Source: Epsilonproteobacteria bacterium tcs-49
Lineage (GTDB): Bacteria > Campylobacterota > Campylobacteria > Campylobacterales > Sulfurovaceae
Direction: 5' to 3'
NCBI GenBank assembly: GCA_002049495.1
Contig: LLYS01000004.1
Location: 124,001-188,000 of the forward strand
DNA length: 64,000 bases
In this document: in pieces, positions 6,981-15,195 of the stretch
Numbering within the stretch: the first letter of the stretch is position 1
How the letters are laid out: every line of letters starts with the position of its first letter
The notes under the pieces: generated by a model
What the model saw: the letters and a program-made list of their open reading frames with translations, nothing else
What the model was told of the DNA's origin: nothing
Database searches by the model: none
Made by a program: the position numbers and the translations under genes

Positions 6981-8223
6981 GATCTTTGTGTGGGACCACC
7001 ACTCCGACCAGCCCTACCCCATCGCCGACCGCGCGTACAAAAAGCATATCTATAAAAAAGCGCTACCCGATATGCTCAAAATGTTCGCCACGAGTTTGGC
7101 ACTGGCTCCGGCTATCGCCCTGAAGTACCTCTTTATTGGCGGCAAAAAACCCGATATGGGCACGCTTTTTGGTATGGGAGTCAACCTGGACCAACTCCCC
7201 GAGGATTCCCCCGCGCTGATCAAGGAGCTGGGGATCTCTCACCTGCTTATCCGCCTCAGCCTAAACGACATGGCAAACCTGCCGCGCTATCTGGAGTTTG
7301 TCCAAAGCTTTAAAGGGGCAAAGGTTACGCTCAATATTTTGCAAGACCGTGAACATATCACCGATCCCGCCCTGCTTGAAAGGGACCTGCGCACGATCTT
7401 TGAAACTTTTGCCCCCCATATAGAGGCGATGCAGATCGGCAACGCGATCAACCGCAAAAAGTGGGCGTTTTTTACCATGGGGGAGTATATGCGCTTCTTT
7501 GCCGTCGCCAGAAGGGTACAGCGAGACTACCCCCATATCGAGCTGATCGGCTCCTCGACCATCGATTTTGAGTACCACTACACCATACGTACCCTTTTCA
7601 ACGGGTTTAAACAGCGCTTTGACAAAGTGGCTTCGTTGCTTTACGTGGATCGCCGCGGCGCACCGGAAAACAGGCAGATGGGCTTTGATCTGTTTAAAAA
7701 GATCAAACTGCTCTACGCCATCGTCGCGCTCAGCTCTTCCCCCAAGCGTTTGATCATCAGCGAGATGAACTGGCCCATCAGCCACACCGCCCCCTACGCC
7801 CCCACCAGCGAAAAGGAGTGCGTCAGCGAAGAGGTATACCGCAACTATCTGGTACGCACCTACCTCATCGCAGCGGCTACGGGGATGGTGGAGACGATGT
7901 ATTGGCACCAGCTTGCCGCCAGCGGCTACGGGTTGATCGATCTGCGAGAGGGCGTGCGCAAGCGTGAGGCCTTTGAAGCGATGCGGGTGATGGTCTCCTT
8001 TTTGCAAAAGGCGCGTCTGCGCAGCTACCGCTTTGACGAAACTTACGAGATGCGCTTTGAAAGCGATACGCATCTTATCGAGGTTTTTTGGGCTACGGCA
8101 CAGACGCGGCAAGAGATCGAAGGCGAGCTCTATGATATACTGGGCAAAAGACACAAGCGGCTGCATATAGGCCAAGCCCCGCTTTATCGATTGAGAAAAA
8201 TCGGGACTAAAAAGGGAGAATAG
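6970..8223 (+). CDS. Glycoside-hydrolase-like (clan GH-A-like) protein, acid/base Glu replaced
   Basis: A 417-residue protein whose central part (about 65-350) has the rhythm of a TIM-barrel clan GH-A hydrolase: MGVNLD near the start, AMQIGNAINRKKW at 153-165 where such enzymes have GNE (acid/base), and LIISEMNWP at 261-268 with E265 in the nucleophile position. Ala159 stands where the catalytic acid/base Glu would be, so ordinary retaining hydrolysis is doubtful. A hydrophobic stretch near 38-56 could be a membrane anchor. It overlaps lpxL by 11 bases and precedes moxR by 2, so a role in LPS or surface-sugar handling is inferred. Confidence 0.65.
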   Translation: MSDKIFVWDHHSDQPYPIADRAYKKHIYKKALPDMLKMFATSLALAPAIALKYLFIGGKKPDMGTLFGMGVNLDQLPEDSPALIKELGISHLLIRLSLNDMANLPRYLEFVQSFKGAKVTLNILQDREHITDPALLERDLRTIFETFAPHIEAMQIGNAINRKKWAFFTMGEYMRFFAVARRVQRDYPHIELIGSSTIDFEYHYTIRTLFNGFKQRFDKVASLLYVDRRGAPENRQMGFDLFKKIKLLYAIVALSSSPKRLIISEMNWPISHTAPYAPTSEKECVSEEVYRNYLVRTYLIAAATGMVETMYWHQLAASGYGLIDLREGVRKREAFEAMRVMVSFLQKARLRSYRFDETYEMRFESDTHLIEVFWATAQTRQEIEGELYDILGKRHKRLHIGQAPLYRLRKIGTKKGE

Positions 8224-8225
8224 GA

Positions 8226-9146
8226 ATGATTGAGACGGTAAAAAAGGAACTTTCAAAGGCGGTAATCGGCCAGGAAAAGATGGTCGATGCCCTGCTGATC
8301 GGTTTGCTGTGTGACGGGCACATCCTCCTAGAAGGCGTCCCCGGATTGGCAAAGACCACCACGGTCAAAGCCCTTTCACAGGCGCTCAAGCTGGATTTCA
8401 AACGGGTACAGTTCACCCCCGACCTGCTGCCAAGCGATATCATCGGCGCCGAGATATACGATATGACCAACAACAGTTTCAAAATCAAACAGGGCCCCAT
8501 CTTTACCAACCTGCTTTTAGCCGACGAGATCAACCGCGCCCCCGCCAAAGTACAATCAGCCCTTTTGGAGGTGATGCAGGAAAAGCAGGTCACCATCGGC
8601 GACACCAGCTTTGCCATAGCCCCGCCTTTTTTGGTGCTCGCGACGCAAAATCCCATCGAACAAGAGGGCGCGTACGAACTCCCCGAAGCGCAGCTGGACC
8701 GTTTCATGCTCAAAGTCGTCATCGGTTATAACACAAAAGAGGAGGAGCTGCGCATCGCGCAGACGGTAGCTAACCACAGCTTCAAACCCGTAGAGGCGGT
8801 GATGGACCTTGAAGCGCTGGAGCGCATGAAAAAGGAGGTGGAACAGATCCATATGGATGAGGAGGTGGAGAAATATATCGTCGATTTGATCTTTGCCACC
8901 CGCGACGAGAAACAGCAAAAATACCTCCAGTACGGCGCCAGTCCCAGAGCGACCATCGATATGTACAAAGCGGCAAAAGCCTACGCCTATATCAAAGGCA
9001 AAGACCACGTCTCCCCCGTCGAGATCGCCGCCGTGGCCAAAGATGTCCTGCGCCACCGCATCGTACTCAACTATGACGCCCAGGCCAGGGAGATCAACCC
9101 CGACAGCATCATCGAAGAGATCATCCAAGAGGTGGATATCCCCTAA
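8226..9146 (+). CDS. MoxR-family AAA+ ATPase
   Basis: A 306-residue AAA+ ATPase of the MoxR group, chaperone-like proteins that help assemble or activate partner complexes. Walker A is GVPGLAKTT (about 38-46), Walker B LLLADEINRAP (about 97-107), sensor 1 is in ATQNPIEQEG, and the sensor 2 region is GASPRATIDM. It is followed without a gap by a DUF58 gene, the usual partner of MoxR. A VWA-domain protein, often part of such systems, is not found next to them here. Target unknown. Confidence 0.93.
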   Translation: MIETVKKELSKAVIGQEKMVDALLIGLLCDGHILLEGVPGLAKTTTVKALSQALKLDFKRVQFTPDLLPSDIIGAEIYDMTNNSFKIKQGPIFTNLLLADEINRAPAKVQSALLEVMQEKQVTIGDTSFAIAPPFLVLATQNPIEQEGAYELPEAQLDRFMLKVVIGYNTKEEELRIAQTVANHSFKPVEAVMDLEALERMKKEVEQIHMDEEVEKYIVDLIFATRDEKQQKYLQYGASPRATIDMYKAAKAYAYIKGKDHVSPVEIAAVAKDVLRHRIVLNYDAQAREINPDSIIEEIIQEVDIP

Positions 9147-9965
9147 ATGAGTCGGGAGCTGGAAGCCAAAAAGGTTGTTTTAAAAGCCAAAAAACAGGTC
9201 TTTAGCGGCGTACTGGGCAATAACTCTTCGCTGTTTAAGGGGCAGGGGTACGACTTTGTAGAGCTGCGTGAGTACCAAGAAGGCGATGACGTCAAGCATA
9301 TCGACTGGGTCATCACCGCCAAGCAGCACAAACCCTTTGTCAAAGTCTTTCACGAGGAGAAGCAGCTGGGTGTCGTACTCATACCGCTGCTAAGCGGCAG
9401 TACCTTTTTTGGGACCAAGCGGCTCAAAACCGACCTCATCGCCCATATCTACGCCATTCTTTCCTTTTCGGCGATCAAAAACGGCGACATCTACTCCAAG
9501 TATCTTTTTACCGATCGGATACTGAGCAAAGCCAAGCCCACCAAAAAGCACCACCAGATCCTAGAAGACGTCAAAGAGATTATGCACTTCAACCCCCTCT
9601 CCCATACGATCGATTATGAAAAGCTCAACACCCTTTCGATCAAGAAAAAATCCCTGCTGTTTCTCATGGGGGATTTCGTCGGCGATGCCGACCTCTCTTT
9701 GCTTGCGCACAAGCATGACGTGGTCGCCGTGATCGTCCGTGACCGCTTCGAGGAGGATCCGGAGGAGCTGGGACACCTTGCCACCATCGATCCGGTGACA
9801 AACAAAGCCCAGGAGATCGACCTGAGTGCGAATTTGATTACCCAATACAAAGCCGCCCTGGCGGAAAACGACCGCAAACTCTACCGGCACTTCCGCCAAA
9901 ACCGCATCCGCTTTGTCAAAATCTATACCGACGAGGATCCCTTTGTCAAGTTGATGCGGTTGTAA
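9147..9965 (+). CDS. DUF58-domain protein, partner of MoxR
   Basis: A 272-residue DUF58 protein. The family signature lies near residue 40: YDFVELREYQEGDDVKHIDW, followed by VKVFHEEKQL. The region after it resembles a von Willebrand factor A fold, although a full MIDAS is not obvious. The ATG follows the moxR stop directly, so the two are surely co-translated. Unlike many DUF58 proteins, no N-terminal membrane helices are present, suggesting a cytosolic protein. Function unknown beyond association with MoxR ATPases. Confidence 0.9.
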   Translation: MSRELEAKKVVLKAKKQVFSGVLGNNSSLFKGQGYDFVELREYQEGDDVKHIDWVITAKQHKPFVKVFHEEKQLGVVLIPLLSGSTFFGTKRLKTDLIAHIYAILSFSAIKNGDIYSKYLFTDRILSKAKPTKKHHQILEDVKEIMHFNPLSHTIDYEKLNTLSIKKKSLLFLMGDFVGDADLSLLAHKHDVVAVIVRDRFEEDPEELGHLATIDPVTNKAQEIDLSANLITQYKAALAENDRKLYRHFRQNRIRFVKIYTDEDPFVKLMRL

Positions 9966-9977
9966 TGGAAATGGATA

Positions 9978-10048
9978 GGTTTGTAGGGGTTGATAAAGAG
10001 GGCAAATCCTCCCTGTGGTCTGAGCCTCTTTATCAACCCCTACAAACC
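9978..10048. repeat. Long perfect hairpin with conserved core (copy 1)
   Basis: Bases 9978-10001 and 10025-10048 are perfect 24-bp inverted repeats (GGTTTGTAGGGGTTGATAAAGAGG and its complement) around a 23-nt loop. The core 9997-10029 matches 58021-58053 at 29 of 33 positions, in the same orientation, although the outer arms of the two copies are unrelated. It fills the gap between the DUF58 stop and the bcp promoter. No T-run follows it, so it is not a standard terminator. Confidence 0.9.
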
Positions 10049-10057
10049 CTGCTATGC

Positions 10058-10063
10058 TATAAT
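10058..10063 (+). promoter_or_regulatory. -10 box of bcp
   Basis: TATAAT in GCTATAATTACGG, 29 bp before the bcp ATG and 10 bp after the long hairpin. The hairpin would therefore occupy the -20 to -90 region. Confidence 0.6.
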
Positions 10064-10092
10064 TACGGAAAAACTATCGCAAAGGATAAAAA

Positions 10093-10578
10093 ATGTTGGA
10101 AATCGGATCAAAGGCTCCCGAATTTTGCCTGCCAAACGAAGACGAGACCGAAATCTGTCTGCGCGACCTTGCCGGAAAATGGGTCGTACTGTACTTTTAC
10201 CCCAAAGACAATACCCCCGGATGCACCACCGAAGCGTGTGATTTTACCGCCGATAAAAAAGCGTTTGAAGACGCCGGCGCCGTGGTTTTGGGATGCAGCC
10301 CTGACAGCCCCAAAAGGCACCAAAACTTCATCGCCAAACAAAACCTCGATATCACGCTTTTAAGCGATCCGGATAAAAAGGTGCTCAAAGAGTACGGCGC
10401 CTGGGGATTGAAAAAAAGCTTCGGCAAAGAGGTTGAAGGGGTGATCCGCTCTACGGTAATCATCGACCCCGAAGGGCATATCGTAGAGGTTTACCGCAAC
10501 GTCAAGGTCAAAGAACATACCAAAGAGGTTATGGAAAAACTCAAAGGCTTGCAAACGTTAAAAAAGATTTGGAGTTAA
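10093..10578 (+). CDS. bcp: Thioredoxin-dependent peroxiredoxin, Bcp/PrxQ type
   Basis: A 161-residue thiol peroxidase that reduces hydrogen peroxide and organic hydroperoxides in the cytosol using thioredoxin. The catalytic motif is FYPKDNTPGCTTEACDF: the peroxidatic Cys in PGCTTE and the resolving Cys five residues later (CTTEAC), as in classic PrxQ. SD AAAGGA precedes the ATG. Its last 21 bases overlap the end of convergent mqnA. Own promoter likely (TATAAT at 10058). Confidence 0.95.
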   Translation: MLEIGSKAPEFCLPNEDETEICLRDLAGKWVVLYFYPKDNTPGCTTEACDFTADKKAFEDAGAVVLGCSPDSPKRHQNFIAKQNLDITLLSDPDKKVLKEYGAWGLKKSFGKEVEGVIRSTVIIDPEGHIVEVYRNVKVKEHTKEVMEKLKGLQTLKKIWS

Positions 10579-11199
10579 TTTGTAAAACCTCTTCAGCGCC
10601 CTTTTTTCCATGGGACCGATCCCATAGGAGATATGTTCCAGATACCACAGGATATCTTTGGGGCGCACTCCCCGCTTTTTGGCTTCTTTTTTGAGGATAT
10701 AGCGGGGAATACGCGTCTTTGCCTGCGCAAACGTCCGCTCAAGGCGCTTATCATACCCCCTGTTATAACACAGCCTGGCAAAGACAAAGGGCAATCCCGT
10801 TTGCTCCTGCCACGCCAGGGCCAGATCGATACGCTTCTCTTCGGGTTTGTTCAAATAGCGCTGCAGCGCCTTATCACCGATGAGCACCTCCCCCTCGATA
10901 CCAAGCACCCTGGCCAAAGCGTTGGAGGTTTCCGATTCCCTGTCCTTTCGGTACTTTCCCGGCAGGGCGAAAACGCTGATGACTTCCCCCTTTGCTACGA
11001 TCCCGAGCTCTCCGCAGCGGCAGCGTTTGGCACGGATACTGGAGATAAACGCCGCGTCGATCCGTCTTTGCCCAAAGGCGCGGTTGAGTTCGCTGGGAAC
11101 CCCTTTGCGGTAGTGCAGGATGGAGTTGCGTTTGTAATGTTTTTTTAAAAAGACCCGGAAGGGCAGAAGGTTGAGATATTCAATGGAACCAAATAGCAC
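10558..11199 (-). CDS. mqnA: Chorismate dehydratase of the futalosine menaquinone pathway
   Basis: A 213-residue MqnA-family protein; MqnA converts chorismate to 3-enolpyruvylbenzoate, the first step of the futalosine route used by Campylobacterota. The N-terminal FGSIEYLNLLPF and the ISSIRAKRC segment (serine-rich ligand loop) fit the family, which has a periplasmic-binding-protein-like fold. It is short compared with many MqnA proteins (about 270-280), mainly in the second lobe. Convergent with bcp, divergent from moaD. Confidence 0.82.
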   Translation of the reverse strand: MLFGSIEYLNLLPFRVFLKKHYKRNSILHYRKGVPSELNRAFGQRRIDAAFISSIRAKRCRCGELGIVAKGEVISVFALPGKYRKDRESETSNALARVLGIEGEVLIGDKALQRYLNKPEEKRIDLALAWQEQTGLPFVFARLCYNRGYDKRLERTFAQAKTRIPRYILKKEAKKRGVRPKDILWYLEHISYGIGPMEKRALKRFYKLTPNLF

Positions 11200-11223
11200 T
11201 TTTTCACCTGTTTTTGCAAAAAT

Positions 11224-11229
11224 TATACT
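11224..11229 (+). promoter_or_regulatory. Likely -10 box of moaD-moaE
   Basis: TATACT in AATTATACTAAAA, 47 bp upstream of the moaD ATG, within the short region shared with divergent mqnA. Confidence 0.45.
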
Positions 11230-11276
11230 AAAATAATAGTAAGAACAACGTTTAGGATGCGTTATAAAGGATAGCT

Positions 11277-11498
11277 ATGGTTACGGTAGAATTTTTAGGT
11301 CCCATCGGCAAGGAACCGATGAACCTTGACGTCAGAAGCCTGCAGGAACTTAAAGAACAGCTGCACAAGGATCCCGCGCTTACCCAGTGGCTGGCCAACT
11401 CCTCGGTCGCGATCAACGATGAGTTGGTCAATGATATGAACACCCTGTTAAACGACGGCGACAAAGTGGTTTTGCTGCCGCCGGTGTGTGGAGGTTAG
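11277..11498 (+). CDS. moaD: Molybdopterin synthase small subunit
   Basis: A 73-residue ubiquitin-like sulfur carrier. The C-terminal Gly-Gly (PPVCGG) is the site that is thiocarboxylated and donates sulfur to cyclic pyranopterin in MPT synthase. The unusual Cys just before GG is noted. SD AAAGGATAGCT precedes the ATG. moaE starts 2 bp after its stop; the two subunits form one heterotetrameric enzyme. Confidence 0.93.
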   Translation: MVTVEFLGPIGKEPMNLDVRSLQELKEQLHKDPALTQWLANSSVAINDELVNDMNTLLNDGDKVVLLPPVCGG

Positions 11499-11500
11499 CA

Positions 11501-11938
11501 ATGCTGGAACTGTTTGAGGGAAGGGTTCCCGTCGAAAAGACCCTGGAAAAATGGTACCAAGCCAACAAGGAGCGCAACTACGGTGCCTTTGTCTCCTTTG
11601 TGGGCACGATCAGGGATGAAGAGGGCATCGAGGGGCTCAGTTTTGATATCTATGAACCGGTGCTGCGCAGCTGGTTTGAGTCATGGCAGGAAAAGGCCCG
11701 AAAAGATAACGCGATCTTTTATATGGCCCACTCCAAAGGCGACGTACTGCTGCACGAATCCTCCTACGTCGCGGGAATCTTTTCGCCCAAAAGACGCGTA
11801 GGGTTGGAGATGCTCGATGCGTTCGTGGAGGATTTCAAAGCCAACGCCCCTATCTGGAAATATGATTTGAAAAACGGCCAGCGCATCTACGCCGCCGATC
11901 GTTCCACCCCCATGGAGGGTGCCGGGCTGCTGAAATAG
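11501..11938 (+). CDS. moaE: Molybdopterin synthase catalytic subunit
   Basis: A 145-residue MoaE, the catalytic partner of MoaD, which inserts two sulfurs into cyclic pyranopterin to give molybdopterin. Family features are GAFVSFVGTIRDEEG near residue 30, MAHSKGDVLLHESSYVAG in the middle and the lysine-containing APIWKYDLKNGQR near the end. The ATG at 11501 is chosen because GGAGG lies 5-9 bases before it; an upstream in-frame ATG at 11486 lies inside moaD. Its stop abuts that of convergent mrdA. Confidence 0.95.
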   Translation: MLELFEGRVPVEKTLEKWYQANKERNYGAFVSFVGTIRDEEGIEGLSFDIYEPVLRSWFESWQEKARKDNAIFYMAHSKGDVLLHESSYVAGIFSPKRRVGLEMLDAFVEDFKANAPIWKYDLKNGQRIYAADRSTPMEGAGLLK

Positions 11939-13705
11939 CTACTGCGTAATATACCCCTGCTTTAACAGCCAGTTATAAATCTTGCTGACCATGGGACCGG
12001 CAGCTTGCCCGCCGTGACCGCCGTGTTCGACCATGACGGTAACGACCACCTGCGGATCGTCGTAGGGTCCGTAGGATGTCAACCAGGCGTGGGAGCGGTG
12101 ATAATACTCCAATTCGCTCTCTTTCATCCGCTCCTTTTCATCCTGCGGGATGCTTACCACCTGCGCCGTTCCCGTTTTCGCGGCGATATCAACCTTGGAG
12201 CGGCGGGTGTACCAATACGCCGTCCCCTTGTGGTGCGCGGCGACTTCGCGCATCGCTTTTCGGATAGCCTCCATCGCCCGGGGATTGCGCTCGGCCATTT
12301 CCGATTGGACGACCGTCGTATTGTTTTCTTTGTTGATCACATAACTTGGCTTGGGCAAAGCGTCGGTGGCTAAAAACGCCGTATGCTTGGCAATCTGCAA
12401 CGGCGTGACGAGCATATACCCCTGACCGATGGAGGAGTTGACCGTATCGCCCATATACCAGCGCTGATTGTAGCGGCGGTGCTTCCAGGGGATATCGGGG
12501 ATGGTTCCGTAGGATTCGTTGGGTAGATCCACACCCGTTTTCTCCCCCAGTCCCACGCTTCGAAGCACCTGCGCGATCTTGTTGATCCCCGTTTTGATAC
12601 TGTTTTTATAAAAGTAGTCGTCGCAGCTTTCCCTGATCGCTTTGTTAAAATCGGTTTTGCCGTGCCCCTCCTCCTTCCAGCAGCGGAAGGGATAATCGTT
12701 GATTTTAAAGTTGGAGGTACAGTAGGTGGTGGTGTGTTCATTGATATCGCCCGCGTCAAACATCGCCAGCCCTACCCCCATCTTGATCACCGAACCGGGG
12801 GGATACATCCCGTTGATGAACTTGTTGGTAAAGGGGTGATCAAAATCAAAACGGATCTCATCCCACTGCTTTTGGCTGATCCCGGTAACAAACATGTTGG
12901 GATCATAACTGGGATAGCTTACCGACGCCAAGAGTTCGCCGTTGGTTTTCATCACGACCGCCGCGCCCGCCTTATCTTTGAACAGTTCATGAATATATTC
13001 TTGCAAACGGCTGTCGACGGTGATTTGCAAACTTCTGTTTTCCACCGGTTTTTGGTACTCCAGGGTTTCGATCTGCTCATTTGAGGCGGTGACTTTGATC
13101 AACTTGTAGCCAAGTTCGCCCTGCAGGTAATCGTTGTACTGCTTTTCCAGCCCGTTTTTACCGATGATCTGCGTTATCTTTGCGACTTCATCATCAACCT
13201 TGCCGCCGTATTTCCCCACATAGCCCAAAATGTGCGCCGTCGCGTCCCCGTGGGGGTAGTAGCGCAGCGTCGAGGGGTTGATCTTGATATTCTCCTCCCG
13301 CTCCAAAACGGAGATGTGGGGCAGCATCGCATCATAGGAGATAAAGGATTTCACTTCGATAAAGTCGTGGTTGTAATAGGAGTTTTTCTGCTTGTATCTC
13401 TTGGCGATCTTTTTTGCTTCAAGGGCAAACCGCGAAGTGATCTTTTCGATCACCTTTTGCAACCGTTTGTCGTCAAGGTGGGGTGCGATATTGATACTGA
13501 ACCCGATCTTGTTGATCGCCAGCGGCTCCTCGTTGCGATCCAGGATCTCTCCGCGGATGGGCAGAATCCACTCCTTTTTGACCATATTTTTATTAGCCAA
13601 AGTTTCATAATACTTCCCGTGGCCCACGGAAATTTGAAACACCCGCACCAGCAGTACCAGCCATACGATGAAAAAGACCGTTAAGACGATTTTGTAACGT
13701 GTCAT
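11939..13705 (-). CDS. mrdA: Penicillin-binding protein 2, elongation-specific transpeptidase
   Basis: A 588-residue class B PBP that cross-links peptidoglycan during lateral growth with RodA and the Mre proteins. One membrane anchor (about 5-22) is followed by the PBP dimerisation domain (ILPIRGEILDRN at 47-58) and the transpeptidase domain with S305xxK308 in PPGSVIK, the SxD-type motif S360-C-D362 and KTGT near residue 513. It is the last gene of a long minus-strand series and overlaps the mreD-like gene by 4 bases. This corresponds in position to pbpC (Cj0652) of C. jejuni. Confidence 0.95.
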   Translation of the reverse strand: MTRYKIVLTVFFIVWLVLLVRVFQISVGHGKYYETLANKNMVKKEWILPIRGEILDRNEEPLAINKIGFSINIAPHLDDKRLQKVIEKITSRFALEAKKIAKRYKQKNSYYNHDFIEVKSFISYDAMLPHISVLEREENIKINPSTLRYYPHGDATAHILGYVGKYGGKVDDEVAKITQIIGKNGLEKQYNDYLQGELGYKLIKVTASNEQIETLEYQKPVENRSLQITVDSRLQEYIHELFKDKAGAAVVMKTNGELLASVSYPSYDPNMFVTGISQKQWDEIRFDFDHPFTNKFINGMYPPGSVIKMGVGLAMFDAGDINEHTTTYCTSNFKINDYPFRCWKEEGHGKTDFNKAIRESCDDYFYKNSIKTGINKIAQVLRSVGLGEKTGVDLPNESYGTIPDIPWKHRRYNQRWYMGDTVNSSIGQGYMLVTPLQIAKHTAFLATDALPKPSYVINKENNTTVVQSEMAERNPRAMEAIRKAMREVAAHHKGTAYWYTRRSKVDIAAKTGTAQVVSIPQDEKERMKESELEYYHRSHAWLTSYGPYDDPQVVVTVMVEHGGHGGQAAGPMVSKIYNWLLKQGYITQ

Positions 13706-14124
13706 AGGAACAGCACCGCCATCAGTTCAAATACGATATTGTAAATGATTTTGAGATCCAGATGCGCACTGTCGGTAAAGAAAAGGTAATCATAGGCAAA
13801 CAGGACCCCGATCAGCATCAGGTTGTAAATGATTACCGTCAAAAAGCGCAGACAGTTGCGGCACACCGTATAAAAACGCATCCTGGGCAGAATCACCCAG
13901 TAATACAGCGCCAACGTCACAAGCGTGGAAAACATGGGCAGGGAGTAGTTGATCTCGATATTAAGCATGTAGGCAAGCGCCATATAGAGCATAAAACGGT
14001 TTTTCTTCTCATGCCCCCGGATCGCCAAAATCGCGGCGATGGAGGTAAAGGGGGGCAGATAATAGTAGATAGTCGAAAAGATAGGATAGAGAAAAACCGT
14101 CAGAACCGCTAGAAACTTATTCAT
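13702..14124 (-). CDS. MreD-like membrane protein
   Basis: A 140-residue, very hydrophobic protein with about four or five membrane helices. It sits immediately before mrdA with a 4-base overlap, the position of mreD in rod-shape operons, and its size and hydropathy match MreD. Sequence similarity to classical MreD is weak, so the call rests on context; the C. jejuni equivalent is Cj0651. It would help anchor the MreB-RodA-PBP2 complex in the inner membrane. Confidence 0.7.
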   Translation of the reverse strand: MNKFLAVLTVFLYPIFSTIYYYLPPFTSIAAILAIRGHEKKNRFMLYMALAYMLNIEINYSLPMFSTLVTLALYYWVILPRMRFYTVCRNCLRFLTVIIYNLMLIGVLFAYDYLFFTDSAHLDLKIIYNIVFELMAVLFL

Positions 14125-14581
14125 AGATCAAAGCAAACTCACTGCAGGAGGTGGGGAAGTGGATACACTTGATGCAATCGGCCCAAATCTTTTGCTGGGG
14201 AATCTCGGCTTTATTGACCTCGTGGAACGCCTCTTTGTGGAAAAACCCTTTGAGGTTTTCATAGGTCAGCGTCAGGATACGCCGCACTCCGAGGGCTTTG
14301 GCTTCGGCCTTGGCTTCATGCACCAGCACCGTGCCGATCCCCTTGTTGCGGTAATCTTTATCGACGATAAAGCTGCGGATCTCGGCAAGGTCTTTGGTAT
14401 GGATATGCAGTGCCAGATAACCGATAAGCTTCTCCCCCTCTTTAGCGACAATATAGCTTCTGATATTGGTCGCGACCTCGTCGTCTTCGCGCTTTAGAAT
14501 CGTTCCGTCGGCGACATACTCCGCCACCATCTCCTGCATCGCTTCGATATCCAACAGCGTGGGTTTTGTATAGCGTATCAT
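14117..14581 (-). CDS. GNAT acetyltransferase, single-domain N-acetylglutamate synthase type
   Basis: A 154-residue GNAT enzyme beginning MIRYTKPTLLDIEAMQ. The acetyl-CoA binding loop is DYRNKGIGTVLVHEAKAEAK (about 80-100), and the protein resembles the acetyltransferase half of ArgA, with EIRSFIVDKDYR before the loop and RRILTLTYENLKGFFHK after it. Single-domain N-acetylglutamate synthases of this size occur in Campylobacterota, so a role in the first step of arginine synthesis is likely. The ATG at 14581 overlaps the engB stop (ATGA); the frame upstream is only engB out of frame. Confidence 0.8.
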   Translation of the reverse strand: MIRYTKPTLLDIEAMQEMVAEYVADGTILKREDDEVATNIRSYIVAKEGEKLIGYLALHIHTKDLAEIRSFIVDKDYRNKGIGTVLVHEAKAEAKALGVRRILTLTYENLKGFFHKEAFHEVNKAEIPQQKIWADCIKCIHFPTSCSEFALIYE

Positions 14582-15195
14582 TCCCGCTCCCCGACGGCAA
14601 AAAGGGTATGAAAGATGGCTTCGTTTAACTGTTCGATTCCGCGGTTTTTCAAGTTCGAAACCTGGATCGTATCCTCCCGGCGCTTGAGCTTGGCAAGTTC
14701 GTTTTGCTTGAGCTTGTCGATCTTGGTGTAGACTTTGAGATACTTTTGGTCCGGACGCAGGATACTTTTGATAAAGTGCTCCACATTTTGATCCAGTTCG
14801 AGGTTGTTGTGCCGGGCATCGACGAGATGGATAAACAGGCGTATGGAGATGCGATCGGTGATAAAATCGGTCAAATTCTTTTCCCAATCCCTGTGCTGCG
14901 CTTTGGATACTTTGGCGTAACCGAAACCGGGAAGATCCACAAAACGGGCGGTAAAGTCTTGATCATCGTATCTATACCCGATGTTAAAAAAGTTGATCAG
15001 TTGGGTTTTGCCCGGAGTGGAGGAACTTTTGGCTAAATTCTTACGGTTGCAAAGGCGGTTGAGCGTAGAACTTTTACCCACGTTGCTGCGCCCCATAAAA
15101 ACCACTTCGGCTACCCCTTCGGCAACGGCATCGTCGATGGTGGGGGCGGATTTGACAAACTCCGCTTTATTGATTGTCGGTTTTTTGTCCATCAT
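14578..15195 (-). CDS. engB: Ribosome-biogenesis GTPase YsxC/EngB
   Basis: A 205-residue essential GTPase that helps mature the large ribosomal subunit. G1 is GRSNVGKSS, G3 is VDLPGFGYAKVS, and G4 is TKIDK. Two adjacent ATGs (15195, 15192) follow GAGGTC at SD distance; an upstream TTG is less likely. It begins inside the 3' end of lptA (29-base overlap) and its stop overlaps the following acetyltransferase start, so the whole series is probably translated from one mRNA. Confidence 0.95.
   Translation of the reverse strand: MMDKKPTINKAEFVKSAPTIDDAVAEGVAEVVFMGRSNVGKSSTLNRLCNRKNLAKSSSTPGKTQLINFFNIGYRYDDQDFTARFVDLPGFGYAKVSKAQHRDWEKNLTDFITDRISIRLFIHLVDARHNNLELDQNVEHFIKSILRPDQKYLKVYTKIDKLKQNELAKLKRREDTIQVSNLKNRGIEQLNEAIFHTLFAVGERE

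Noticed and set aside
7261-8352. 363-codon minus-strand open frame opposite the glycoside-hydrolase-like gene
   Set aside because: Composition of a shadow frame; the + strand gene has family motifs and tight operon spacing.
14582-14887. Extension of the acetyltransferase gene into engB
   Set aside because: The added residues are engB in another frame; the ATG overlapping the engB stop fits the GNAT start.
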